Origin: an uncultured Collinsella sp.
Lineage (GTDB): Bacteria > Actinomycetota > Coriobacteriia > Coriobacteriales > Coriobacteriaceae
Reading direction: 5' to 3'
NCBI GenBank assembly: GCA_938023905.1
Contig: CALJCO010000021.1
Location: forward strand, 1-14,105
DNA: 14,105 nt
Below the pieces are notes generated by a model. That model was not told the origin of the DNA. It was given only the letters and a program-made list of their open reading frames with translations, and made no database searches. A program made the position numbers and the translations under genes. This document shows, one piece after another, positions 7,463-13,906 of this stretch; position 1 is the stretch's first letter, and each line of letters begins with the position of its first letter.

Positions 7463-8500
7463 ATGGACCTGCCGATTGTCCTGTCCCATAAGACTGCCTG
7501 GCTGTACCACAACGTGGCGCGCCCGTCCGAGCCGCTCTCGCGAGCAAGCAGCCTATACGATGAGGACTCGCTTGCTAACGAGGCGGAGCCGACCGCGAGC
7601 CTGCCCAAATTGGGACTCGATGCCAAGGGGCTGAGGGCTTCAACGGCAGTTGGGATCGTTACCGACTATCTGGTTTCGCTTGGTATTCCACGAGAAGAGC
7701 TCGATCATATCGACACGCTCGTCAACTTCGATTTTGAGCGCTCGACGCCGGCTGGATTTAGGTGCCACGTGTTTGGGGCGCCGGTGCCTCCAGGCCATCT
7801 TATCGAGGTGGCGGAGGGCCTTCTGGTGGTTGATGAGGCCATGTGCTTTGTCCAAGCGGGTTCGTGGATGAGCGAGCCCGAGCAGTTGGAATATGGGTAT
7901 GAAATCTGTGCACGATACCATTTGAATCATCTGTCGACAGGCGATTATATCGAGATGGGGCAGAGGTATGCCGTTGCCGATTTGATTGCCTATTGCAATG
8001 AGAACCGATCTCGTCAGGGGGCTATACGCGCGGTCGCTGTGCTCAAGCGCGTGCACGATGGCGCGCGGTCGCCCATGGAGACGGCCACCGCAATCATGGT
8101 CGTAGCAAAACGTTCCCAGGGCGGGCTAGGATACGTCAAGATCGAGCTCAACCATCGGGTCGATGTTCCCAACGAGTTCAAGTATCTCGCTAAGGCCGGG
8201 TATTTCGAGATTGACGTATATGCGCCTGCGAGCGGTACGGGAATTGAATACAACGGCTCGGACCATCTTGATAAACAGCGCAGCGCGTCGGATGCGGAGC
8301 GCATGACTGTGCTGAGCGCGCTGGGCTTTAAGATGATCGTCCTCACCGGGACTCAGTTTGCCCATCAGCTGCAATTGCACCGGGCGATGAACGCCATCGC
8401 GCTTGCGATAGGCCTTAAGTGCGACCGAAGCGAAGCGTTCCAAAAGCGGCAGAACGACCTGCGAGAATTCGTGATTCGGCACTGGGACGGCGGCCTTTAG
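7463..8500 (+). CDS. Uncharacterised protein with C-terminal DUF559/PD-(D/E)XK-like nuclease domain
   Basis: A 345-residue soluble protein with no signal peptide or membrane segment. The C-terminal part (about 195-320) follows the DUF559/Vsr-like pattern: an ARSPMET helix with Glu206, then EIDVY with Asp251, then IEYNGSDH with Glu262, and a later strand (FKMIVLTGTQF). These acidic residues are at the spacing expected of a PD-(D/E)XK active site, with Asn where many relatives have Asp before Gly. The N-terminal part contains a His/Val and Pro/Gly-rich stretch (RCHVFGAPVPPGHLIEVAEG) reminiscent of AbiEi-like proteins that often carry DUF559, but this link is weak. The start has GGAGG only 4 nt upstream. 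Codon use looks less GC-biased than its neighbours, and palindromic repeats bracket the gene, so acquisition by transfer is plausible. No partner gene is adjacent. CDS status is fairly sure; function is not. Confidence 0.72.
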   Translation: MDLPIVLSHKTAWLYHNVARPSEPLSRASSLYDEDSLANEAEPTASLPKLGLDAKGLRASTAVGIVTDYLVSLGIPREELDHIDTLVNFDFERSTPAGFRCHVFGAPVPPGHLIEVAEGLLVVDEAMCFVQAGSWMSEPEQLEYGYEICARYHLNHLSTGDYIEMGQRYAVADLIAYCNENRSRQGAIRAVAVLKRVHDGARSPMETATAIMVVAKRSQGGLGYVKIELNHRVDVPNEFKYLAKAGYFEIDVYAPASGTGIEYNGSDHLDKQRSASDAERMTVLSALGFKMIVLTGTQFAHQLQLHRAMNAIALAIGLKCDRSEAFQKRQNDLREFVIRHWDGGL

Positions 8501-8538
8501 GGGCGCTTTGGCCCTTCTGCGGGGTGCCGTGGGCAGGC

Positions 8539-8601
8539 AAACCATCACAACATTCGACGTTTTTTGCCAAAATCGGGAAAAGCATCGAATGTTGTGATGG
8601 T
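8539..8601. repeat. Palindromic repeat family 1, copy 2
   Basis: Perfect 17-bp arms (8541-8557 and 8585-8601) surround a 27-nt interior that differs from copy 1 at a single base (c for t). Same orientation as copy 1. It lies 38 nt after the stop of the DUF559-like gene; no T tract follows on the plus strand, so its value as a terminator is doubtful. Confidence 0.9.
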
Positions 8602-8687
8602 CTGTGTTGAGGATGGGCTTGGAAAGTCCGTTTTGCTCGAAGCGACCTGTCCTGTCGTACGGGTGTCGGCATGATTCTCCCGTGGGG

Positions 8688-8693
8688 TATTAT
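8688..8693 (+). promoter_or_regulatory. Candidate -10 element of the moa operon promoter
   Basis: TATTAT (four of six to the consensus by strict count) stands about 40 nt before the moaA start and is preceded by a G-rich stretch. No good -35 is found 16-18 bp upstream, so an activator may be needed or the call may be wrong. Confidence 0.3.
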
Positions 8694-8733
8694 GTTTTCC
8701 GAAGAATAAAACGCCGCGTGAGGGGAGGGCTGC

Positions 8734-9789
8734 GTGGACGGGCGCGTGCAACATGACGGCTTTGGCCGCGATATCAACTACCTGCGCATTGCCGTTACCG
8801 ACAAGTGCAATTTCCGCTGCATTTACTGCATGCCAGCCGATGGCGTGGCGCCCCGCGCGCACGACGAGCTGCTCAGCGCCGAGGAAATCGCCCGCTTTGT
8901 GCGCTTGGTGGCGGGGGAGGGCATTCGTCGCGTACGCCTGACGGGCGGCGAGCCGCTGGTCAGCCGCCGTATTATCCCGCTCATTCGCGACATCCGCGCG
9001 ATTCCGCAGATCGAGGACATCTCGCTTACCACCAATGGCGCCCTGCTGCCCAAGCTGGCACCGCAGCTCAAAGATGCCGGCCTTAACCGCGTCAACATCT
9101 CGCTCGACACGCTCGACCCTACGCTGTTTGGAAAGATTACGCGCCTGGGTCGGCTCGAGCAGACCATGGCTGGCATCGACGCGGCGCTGGCCTGGGGCTT
9201 TGAGCCCGTTAAGGTCAACTGCGTTGTGGTGCGCCGGCTCAACCAAGATGTGGCGGCCCTCGCGCGGCTCACGCTCGACCGTCCCATCCACCTGCGCTTT
9301 ATCGAATACATGCCCATTGGCGACGAACACACGAGCTCGCATTGCGCTGTGGACCCGCATGCGCCCACGCTCAATCCCGAGTTGTGGGACGCGAGCGATA
9401 CCGTGCCGAGCGACGAGCTACGGGCGCGCATCAATGCCGGGGCCGCCGCGACGGGGCTGGGCGAGCTCGAGCCGCTCGACATCAACGACGCTCCTGCCGG
9501 CGCGGGCCCTGCGCGCTATTGGCACTTTCCGGGCGCGGCGGGAACGGTCGGCTTTATCAGCGCCATGTCCAACCATTTTTGTGCGAATTGCAACCGTCTG
9601 CGCCTGACGGCAGACGGCAACGTGCGTCCGTGCCTGTTCAGCGATGCCGAGTATTCGGTGCGCGACGCCCTGCGCCGTGGTGATGATATGCAGGTACTTT
9701 CGATTTGGCGCGATGCCGTCGCCCACAAACCGCAGGAACACGCGATAATTGAGGGCACACAACGATTTATGTCCCAAATCGGAGGATGA
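8734..9789 (+). CDS. moaA: GTP 3',8-cyclase MoaA (radical SAM)
   Basis: Converts GTP to 3',8-cyclo-7,8-dihydro-GTP, the first step of molybdenum cofactor synthesis, in the cytoplasm. The 351-residue protein has the radical-SAM CxxxCxxC motif (Cys25, Cys29, Cys32 in DKCNFRCIYC), a TGGEP SAM-binding motif, and the second Fe-S cluster cysteines near the C-terminus (Cys283, Cys286, Cys300 in CANCNRLRLTADG...RPC). It ends in Gly-Gly, the C-terminal pair needed in this family. The GTG start has GGAGG 5 nt upstream, and VQHDGFGR matches the usual MoaA N-terminus. The next gene starts 4 bp after the stop, and its ribosome binding site overlaps the Gly-Gly and stop codons, so the two are translationally linked. 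Confidence 0.97.
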   Translation: MDGRVQHDGFGRDINYLRIAVTDKCNFRCIYCMPADGVAPRAHDELLSAEEIARFVRLVAGEGIRRVRLTGGEPLVSRRIIPLIRDIRAIPQIEDISLTTNGALLPKLAPQLKDAGLNRVNISLDTLDPTLFGKITRLGRLEQTMAGIDAALAWGFEPVKVNCVVVRRLNQDVAALARLTLDRPIHLRFIEYMPIGDEHTSSHCAVDPHAPTLNPELWDASDTVPSDELRARINAGAAATGLGELEPLDINDAPAGAGPARYWHFPGAAGTVGFISAMSNHFCANCNRLRLTADGNVRPCLFSDAEYSVRDALRRGDDMQVLSIWRDAVAHKPQEHAIIEGTQRFMSQIGG

Positions 9790-9793
9790 TCAT

Positions 9794-11098
9794 ATGGCCA
9801 AGAGCAGGTACGCCGATGCCACCAAGGCCGCTCGCAGGGCCGCGATGTCTGCCCACAAAGTCACGGCTGCGGCGAATGCTGGCAACGCCGACGCGTCCGT
9901 GCAGCCGACTGCCAGTGCTGCCACCGAGCCCGCCCGTGACGCCCGTCGTGACGAGCTGACGCATGTGGACGCCAAGGGCGAGGTACGCATGGTCGATGTG
10001 TCCGACAAGGCCGAGACCCATCGCATCGCCATCGCCGAGGGCACCATCCTCATGCATCCCGAGACGCAGGCCATGGTGCTGCAGGACCGCGCCAAAAAGG
10101 GCGACGTGCTTGCCTGCGCGCGCGTGGCGGGCATTATGGCCATCAAACGCACGAGCGACATCATTCCCATGTGCCATCCGCTGCTCATTACCAAGAGTAA
10201 ATGCGACATTGCGCCCATCGCTCCGGCGGGGACGCCTGTCGAGGACGTGCCCGAGGGCTGGGTGCCGGCGCGCACGGACGGGCAGGTTGGCTTTCACGTG
10301 CTGGTCACGGCGGGCGTGACGGGCAAGACGGGTATTGAGATGGAGGCTCTGACTGGAGCGAGTGCCGCGTGCCTAACGATCTATGACATGTGCAAGGCGG
10401 TCGATCGCGGCATGGAGATCGTCGACGTGCGCCTGCTGCACAAGGAGGGCGGCCGCTCGGGTGTGTGGGATCGCGCAGAGCGTCAGGCCGCTGCTGTTGA
10501 AGCCATGGCCGCTGACGGTGCCGCACCCGCGAGCGCACCCGTCGCCGTCGCGCCCGCAGCTCCCACTCCGGCTGTCCCTGCGATCGCGTTTATCGGCTAC
10601 CAAAACTCGGGCAAGACCACGCTCGTCGAGAAGGTCATTGCCGAGCTCACCCGCCGCGGCCTGCGCGTGGGTTCGCTCAAGCATCACGGGCATCACGGCT
10701 TTGATATCGACGTGCCCGCTAAGGACACCTGGCGCCATCACCAAGCCGGATCCAAGCACGTGGGGCTCATCTGCGCCACGCGCTGGGCGGAGTACGCCGA
10801 CACGCGCGAGGAGGACGAGATGCCCGCGCGCGAGCTGCTGTCGCGTTACAACGATGTCGACGTGGTGATCATCGAGGGCTACAAGACCGAGGGCTTCGAC
10901 AACATCGTGGTCGCGCGCTCCGGTGTCGACCGTCTGCGCGGCAAGAGCTCGCTCGACCTGGTCGACGGTCACACGCTGGCCCTTGCCTGCAACGAAGCCC
11001 TGGCGCGTCAGGCCTTCGACGCCGGCTTTGCGACCCGAGCCATCAACATCAACGACGCCCGAGCCATCTGCAATCTTATCCAAGATCATCTGGCCTAA
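9794..11098 (+). CDS. moaC-mobB: Fused cyclic pyranopterin monophosphate synthase MoaC and MobB
   Basis: A 434-residue two-domain protein. After an Ala-rich, low-complexity N-terminal extension (about 1-52), the MoaC domain (about 55-222) carries MCHPL with His128 and LTIYDMCKAV with Asp198 and Lys201, the known catalytic residues for turning the MoaA product into cPMP. An insert of about 20 residues (near 142-164) lies between them. An Ala/Pro linker (about 240-262) leads to a MobB domain (about 263-434) with P-loop GYQNSGKTT, the LKHHGH stretch and VVIIEGYK. MobB binds GTP and is thought to assist MobA in adding a nucleotide to molybdopterin. The ATG at 9794 is chosen for GGAGG 8 nt upstream; a longer start at 9749 would overlap moaA. 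Both active sites look intact, so this is a true fusion and not a frameshift. Confidence 0.95.
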   Translation: MAKSRYADATKAARRAAMSAHKVTAAANAGNADASVQPTASAATEPARDARRDELTHVDAKGEVRMVDVSDKAETHRIAIAEGTILMHPETQAMVLQDRAKKGDVLACARVAGIMAIKRTSDIIPMCHPLLITKSKCDIAPIAPAGTPVEDVPEGWVPARTDGQVGFHVLVTAGVTGKTGIEMEALTGASAACLTIYDMCKAVDRGMEIVDVRLLHKEGGRSGVWDRAERQAAAVEAMAADGAAPASAPVAVAPAAPTPAVPAIAFIGYQNSGKTTLVEKVIAELTRRGLRVGSLKHHGHHGFDIDVPAKDTWRHHQAGSKHVGLICATRWAEYADTREEDEMPARELLSRYNDVDVVIIEGYKTEGFDNIVVARSGVDRLRGKSSLDLVDGHTLALACNEALARQAFDAGFATRAININDARAICNLIQDHLA

Positions 11099-11137
11099 AA
11101 CCTACCAAAAAGGGACAGGTTTATTTTGGCAGGTTTT
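11097..11137. repeat. Palindromic repeat family 3 (GGGACAGG core)
   Basis: Arms aaaacctaccaaaa (11097-11110) and ttttggcaggtttt (11124-11137) pair with one mismatch around a 13-nt interior, agggacaggttta. The left arm begins inside the stop codon of moaC-mobB. The right arm ends in a T run, so it may terminate transcription. Confidence 0.82.
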
Positions 11138-11154
11138 ATCTGGGCAAACGTCGC

Positions 11155-11194
11155 AACCACCACAAAGGGGCCAGGCACCTTTGTGGTGGTTTTT
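11155..11194. repeat. Palindromic repeat family 2, copy A (likely terminator of the moa operon)
   Basis: A 14-bp perfect stem (aaccaccacaaagg 11155-11168, complement 11178-11191) with a 9-nt loop is followed by TTTT, which fits a rho-independent terminator. It follows the family 3 element by 17 bp. The flank gcaaacgtc just upstream is shared with copy B at 12740. Confidence 0.87.
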
Positions 11195-11197
11195 GCT

Positions 11198-11227
11198 TTG
11201 TTAGATGTGTGGGACATGCCTTACAAT
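11198..11227 (+). promoter_or_regulatory. Promoter of the MFS exporter gene
   Basis: TTGTTA (11198-11203, four of six) and TACAAT (11222-11227, five of six) are separated by 18 bp, immediately after the family 2 hairpin. The predicted start near 11234 leaves an unusually long leader of about 130 nt before the gene. Confidence 0.6.
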
Positions 11228-11278
11228 CTACCAAGTAGTTCATGACGGGCGAAAAACGGAGAGAAGGGGCTCGATGCG

Positions 11279-11357
11279 TCCTTAATGTTTCATGCGGATT
11301 GATTGATTCGATAGACGGTGGCGAATGCCCGCCGTCCGCATTCGTATGAAACAAGGA
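11279..11357 (+). promoter_or_regulatory. Leader hairpin sequestering the MFS ribosome binding site (possible translational attenuator)
   Basis: The left arm (11279-11298) can pair with the right arm (11335-11357) in three blocks: tcctt with aagga of the Shine-Dalgarno, gtttcat with atgaaac, and gcgga with tccgc (17 pairs, with bulges of 3 and 6 nt). A smaller hairpin (11314-11321 with 11329-11336) sits inside and shares two bases with the last block. The left arm overlaps tiny upstream reading frames: ATG-CGT-CCT-TAA at 11274-11285, with AAGGGG 4 nt upstream, and an overlapping five-codon frame at 11285-11302. A 35-codon frame (11242-11349) also crosses the whole structure. This is the layout of translational attenuation; folding energy was not computed. 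Confidence 0.45.
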
Positions 11358-11363
11358 GTCTCC

Positions 11364-12644
11364 ATGCTCGTCTCTCTTTTCTCAAAGCCTCAATCATCGC
11401 TGTCCGTGCAGGCCAAGCGCCTGGTGGCGATGCGCTTCCTCATCTACACCGGGTTTCAGACCAGTTATTTTATCGGCGTCATCGGAACGCTCACCTATGC
11501 AGACGATGCCTCGGTCGTCGCGACGTCGCTGGCCGTCCTGTTTATGAACGTTTTCGTGATCCTGGGATCCTTTGCGGGCGGCGCAGTACTCGACGCCTGG
11601 GGTCCGCGCCGCCATTTCTTGCTGAGCATCATCGGCGCTCTCGCAACTGGCACGGCAATCATCGCCTTTGGTAGCGCGACCGGCGTTGTCCTGCTCGGCG
11701 CGGTGTTTCTGGGCTTTACGATGGGATTCGCCCAGCCCATCGCCACGTCCTATCCGGCTTACCTCACCGACGATCCTGTCGAGCTCAAAGACATCAACTC
11801 CGCCATCGCCATGTTTTCAAACGTGAGTATTATCGTCGGACCCACGTTGGGTGGCTTTGTCGCGGCGGCTGCGTCGTCGCGCGCGGTGTTCGTGCTCATG
11901 ATGCTCTTTACCGTGCTGGCGTTCGTCGTCGGTTGGGGCTTTAGGCCGCAGACCAGCCATGTCGCCGGGCATGCGGATGCCGATTCGGCAGAGGAAGGGG
12001 AGCGTGCGGGACAAAGCTCCAACCCCAGCACGTCCGCCCGCGCCACCTTCGCAGCCAGCATCAAGACGGTCTTTACCAATAGCGTCCTCACCCTGCTGTT
12101 CTGCATTATCTTTCTTTCGAACTTTGGCTACGGAGCCTTCGATCCGCTCGAGTCGTTTTTCTATCGCGATGTCCTACGCGTCGGCGTTGAGTGGATGGGC
12201 TGGCTCTCGTCGGCCTCGGGCGTGGGCGCGGTGCTGGGTGCCGTGCTCGCGCTCCGCTTGCCGCCGCACCTGGTCAACCTTAAAACGCTGCTTGTGGCGC
12301 TTATGTCCGTGGGCCTGGGAAGTCTGCTCTATGTGGGGACGCCGTACGTGGGCGTGGCCCTCGTCGGCCAGATCGCCCTGGGCATAGCTTGGGGCGTCGT
12401 CAACCCGCTCCACAACACCATCGTGCAAACGACGGCACCGCTCGAGCAGCTCGGTCGCGTGAACTCGGTCATGGGCTTTGGCAATATGTTTGCCGGCGTG
12501 GCCCCGCTGGCGATTGCCCCGTGGCTGGCGGCGACGTTTGGCGTGCAGCAGACGCTCGTGGGGGCAGGCATGGTCGTGACGGCGGTCCCTGCGGCTTTGC
12601 TGCTGTTTGGACGCGATCACTTTGATCGTGCCGTAAAGCAGTAA
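11364..12644 (+). CDS. MFS transporter, probable drug exporter
   Basis: A 426-residue major facilitator superfamily protein with about twelve hydrophobic segments and a polar central loop (around residues 200-230, rich in Asp/Glu/Ser). A motif-A-like loop between segments 2 and 3 reads GGAVLDAWGPRR, and IIVGPTLGGF resembles drug-exporter relatives. The ATG at 11364 has AAGGAG 5 nt upstream; the frame is open to 11325 but that start has no good ribosome binding site and lies inside the leader hairpin. It has its own promoter and leader and is flanked on both sides by palindromic repeats. Efflux is inferred from family resemblance; substrate and direction are not proven. Confidence 0.9.
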   Translation: MLVSLFSKPQSSLSVQAKRLVAMRFLIYTGFQTSYFIGVIGTLTYADDASVVATSLAVLFMNVFVILGSFAGGAVLDAWGPRRHFLLSIIGALATGTAIIAFGSATGVVLLGAVFLGFTMGFAQPIATSYPAYLTDDPVELKDINSAIAMFSNVSIIVGPTLGGFVAAAASSRAVFVLMMLFTVLAFVVGWGFRPQTSHVAGHADADSAEEGERAGQSSNPSTSARATFAASIKTVFTNSVLTLLFCIIFLSNFGYGAFDPLESFFYRDVLRVGVEWMGWLSSASGVGAVLGAVLALRLPPHLVNLKTLLVALMSVGLGSLLYVGTPYVGVALVGQIALGIAWGVVNPLHNTIVQTTAPLEQLGRVNSVMGFGNMFAGVAPLAIAPWLAATFGVQQTLVGAGMVVTAVPAALLLFGRDHFDRAVKQ

Positions 12645-12656
12645 GAAACAGGTAAG

Positions 12657-12721
12657 AAACCATCACAATATTCGGTAAAAATCGCGATTTTGCCGAAAAA
12701 CATCGAATGTTGTGATGGTTT
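12657..12721. repeat. Palindromic repeat family 1, copy 3 (diverged, opposite orientation)
   Basis: Arms aaaccatcacaatattcg (12657-12674) and the complement in 12703-12721 match copies 1 and 2 apart from a G-U-tolerated change and one end base. The interior carries an extra perfect palindrome, aaaatcgcgatttt (12678-12691). Its interior aligns to the reverse complement of copies 1 and 2 (about 15 of 18 bases over 12685-12702), so the element is inverted. It begins 12 nt after the MFS stop. Confidence 0.84.
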
Positions 12722-12739
12722 GGCCCGCAAACGTCACTT

Positions 12740-12777
12740 CCACCACAAAGGGGGCCAGGCACCTTTGTGGTGGTTTT
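12740..12777. repeat. Palindromic repeat family 2, copy B (likely terminator of the MFS gene)
   Basis: A 12-bp perfect stem (ccaccacaaagg 12740-12751, complement 12762-12773), loop gggccaggca, followed by TTTT. It directly follows family 1 copy 3, giving a tandem pair like the one after moaC-mobB. Confidence 0.87.
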
Positions 12778-12866
12778 GCACCAAAGCGCCCCGTGCGCGC
12801 CTTGGTATACCATGTACGCCGTTTGCGAATACACCCCACACCGCCGCACAACCCAGAAAGGCCCCC

Positions 12867-13688
12867 ATGGACACCACCTTCAGCCACATCAAAGCCGTGT
12901 TCTGCGATATCGACGGTACGCTGCTCACGAGCCGGCACACGGTGTCCCCGCGCACCGTGGCGGCGATCCGCGCCCTGCGCGAGTGCGGCGTGCTCTTTGG
13001 CCTGTGCACCGGGCGCGACGCCCACGCGACCGAGGCCATGTACGAGCTCTGGGGCATCGAAGGCTTGGTGGACGTGCTCGTGGGCTGCGGTGGTGCCGAG
13101 GTCATCGACCGCGCGCACGACATCAACGAGCTGAGCTATCCGCTGTCGGGCGAGACCATCGCGCGCATCTGCAAGCACATGGCGGACCTTCCGGCAACGC
13201 CCGTCTGCCCCCGAGACGGCGTGTTCTACGTGCCCGAGAGCAACGCGTGCGTCGAGCACCTGTCGCGCGTCGACGGCGTGCCCTACCAGGTGGTCGATTT
13301 TGCCGAGTTTTTGCGCGAGCCACAGCCCAAGGTGATGTTTACCATGGCGCCTGAGGTAATGCCGCGGGTGATTGAGCGGGCGTCGACGTTTGCCGATAAC
13401 ACCGTTAAGGCGGCGGCTCTGCAGACCACGCAGCGGCTCTACGAGTTCATGGATCCGCGCGTGTCCAAGACGCGCGGCCTGGTGCGCGTGGCAGAGCTCA
13501 ACGGCATGGAGCTCCAGAACATCTGCGTGTTTGGCGATGCCGATAACGACACCTGCATGGTGGCTGACGCCGGCGTGGGTGTGGCCATGGCAAATGGCAG
13601 CGATGCCACTCGCTCCGCCGCCGATTTTGTAACCGCGAGCAACGACGAAGACGGCATCGCGATCTTTATCCAGGAGCACCTGCTGTAG
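12867..13688 (+). CDS. Cof-type HAD-superfamily (IIB) phosphatase
   Basis: A 273-residue cytoplasmic hydrolase that probably dephosphorylates small sugar phosphates or cofactors such as flavin or pyridoxal phosphates; the substrate is not readable. All four HAD motifs are present: DIDGT with nucleophile Asp14 and Asp16, Thr48 in CTGRD, Lys201 in SKTRG, and GDADND (223-228). The large cap between motifs II and III gives the IIB/Cof layout, and the length is typical. The ATG at 12867 has AAAGG 5 nt upstream; the frame is open to 12690, but that stretch runs across palindromic repeats. A 10-bp palindrome, tggtatacca (12803-12812), lies about 60 nt upstream and could be part of its promoter. Confidence 0.93.
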   Translation: MDTTFSHIKAVFCDIDGTLLTSRHTVSPRTVAAIRALRECGVLFGLCTGRDAHATEAMYELWGIEGLVDVLVGCGGAEVIDRAHDINELSYPLSGETIARICKHMADLPATPVCPRDGVFYVPESNACVEHLSRVDGVPYQVVDFAEFLREPQPKVMFTMAPEVMPRVIERASTFADNTVKAAALQTTQRLYEFMDPRVSKTRGLVRVAELNGMELQNICVFGDADNDTCMVADAGVGVAMANGSDATRSAADFVTASNDEDGIAIFIQEHLL

Positions 13689-13700
13689 CACCGGGGAAGA

Positions 13701-13735
13701 ACCACCACAATAGGTGGCAGGCATCTTTGTGGTGG
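13701..13735. repeat. Palindromic repeat family 2, copy C (degenerate)
   Basis: Arms ccaccacaa (13702-13710) and ttgtggtgg (13727-13735) match copies A and B, but the interior is altered (taggtggcaggcatct instead of the ggggccaggcacc type) and no T tract follows. It starts 12 nt after the HAD stop, so it is probably a decayed copy. Confidence 0.75.
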
Positions 13736-13876
13736 CCTCAGGCGATTTGGGCGAATTGCTACCTAGAATCTGCACGAAAATTCAAATATAGTTGTCTGAA
13801 CATCATGCTTCTAACCACCGGTGGGTTAAAGATATTCTCATCAGTTTGGTAGGATATTCCTTCCGGTTAATGACCT

Positions 13877-13906
13877 ACCGCTCACGGTCGATTTTCGACC
13901 GTTCAC
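13877..13906 (+). promoter_or_regulatory. Candidate LytTR-type direct-repeat operator
   Basis: ACCGCTCAC (13877-13885) and ACCGTTCAC (13898-13906) are direct repeats with a 12-bp gap. The recalled LytTR (AgrA/LytR) consensus is two 9-bp repeats of the type [TA][AC][CA]GTTN[AG][TG] separated by 12-13 bp; the second copy fits 8 of 9 positions and the first 7 of 9. An extended -10-like TGCTATTAA (13950-13958) lies downstream. The 8-bp inverted repeat at 13884-13902 overlaps the site and offers an alternative reading. Confidence 0.4.

Noticed and set aside
8602..8733. Possible molybdenum cofactor riboswitch upstream of moaA
   Set aside because: I could not recognise the conserved structure of the Moco RNA motif in this 132-nt stretch; a covariance-model search would decide.
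9749..9793. Upstream start that would lengthen MoaC-MobB by 15 codons
   Set aside because: It overlaps moaA and lacks a ribosome binding site, whereas the ATG at 9794 has GGAGG at 8 nt.
7297..12777. Repeats considered as a CRISPR array
   Set aside because: Copies are isolated, hundreds to thousands of bases apart, strongly palindromic, without regular spacers or cas genes.
12803..12812. Perfect palindrome tggtatacca upstream of the HAD gene, considered as a GntR-type operator
   Set aside because: A single 10-bp palindrome with no adjacent regulator gene; mentioned with the HAD gene but not called as a site.
12663..13775. Minus-strand open frame of 370 codons opposite the HAD gene
   Set aside because: The HAD gene has all catalytic motifs on the plus strand, and this frame runs through palindromic repeats at both ends.
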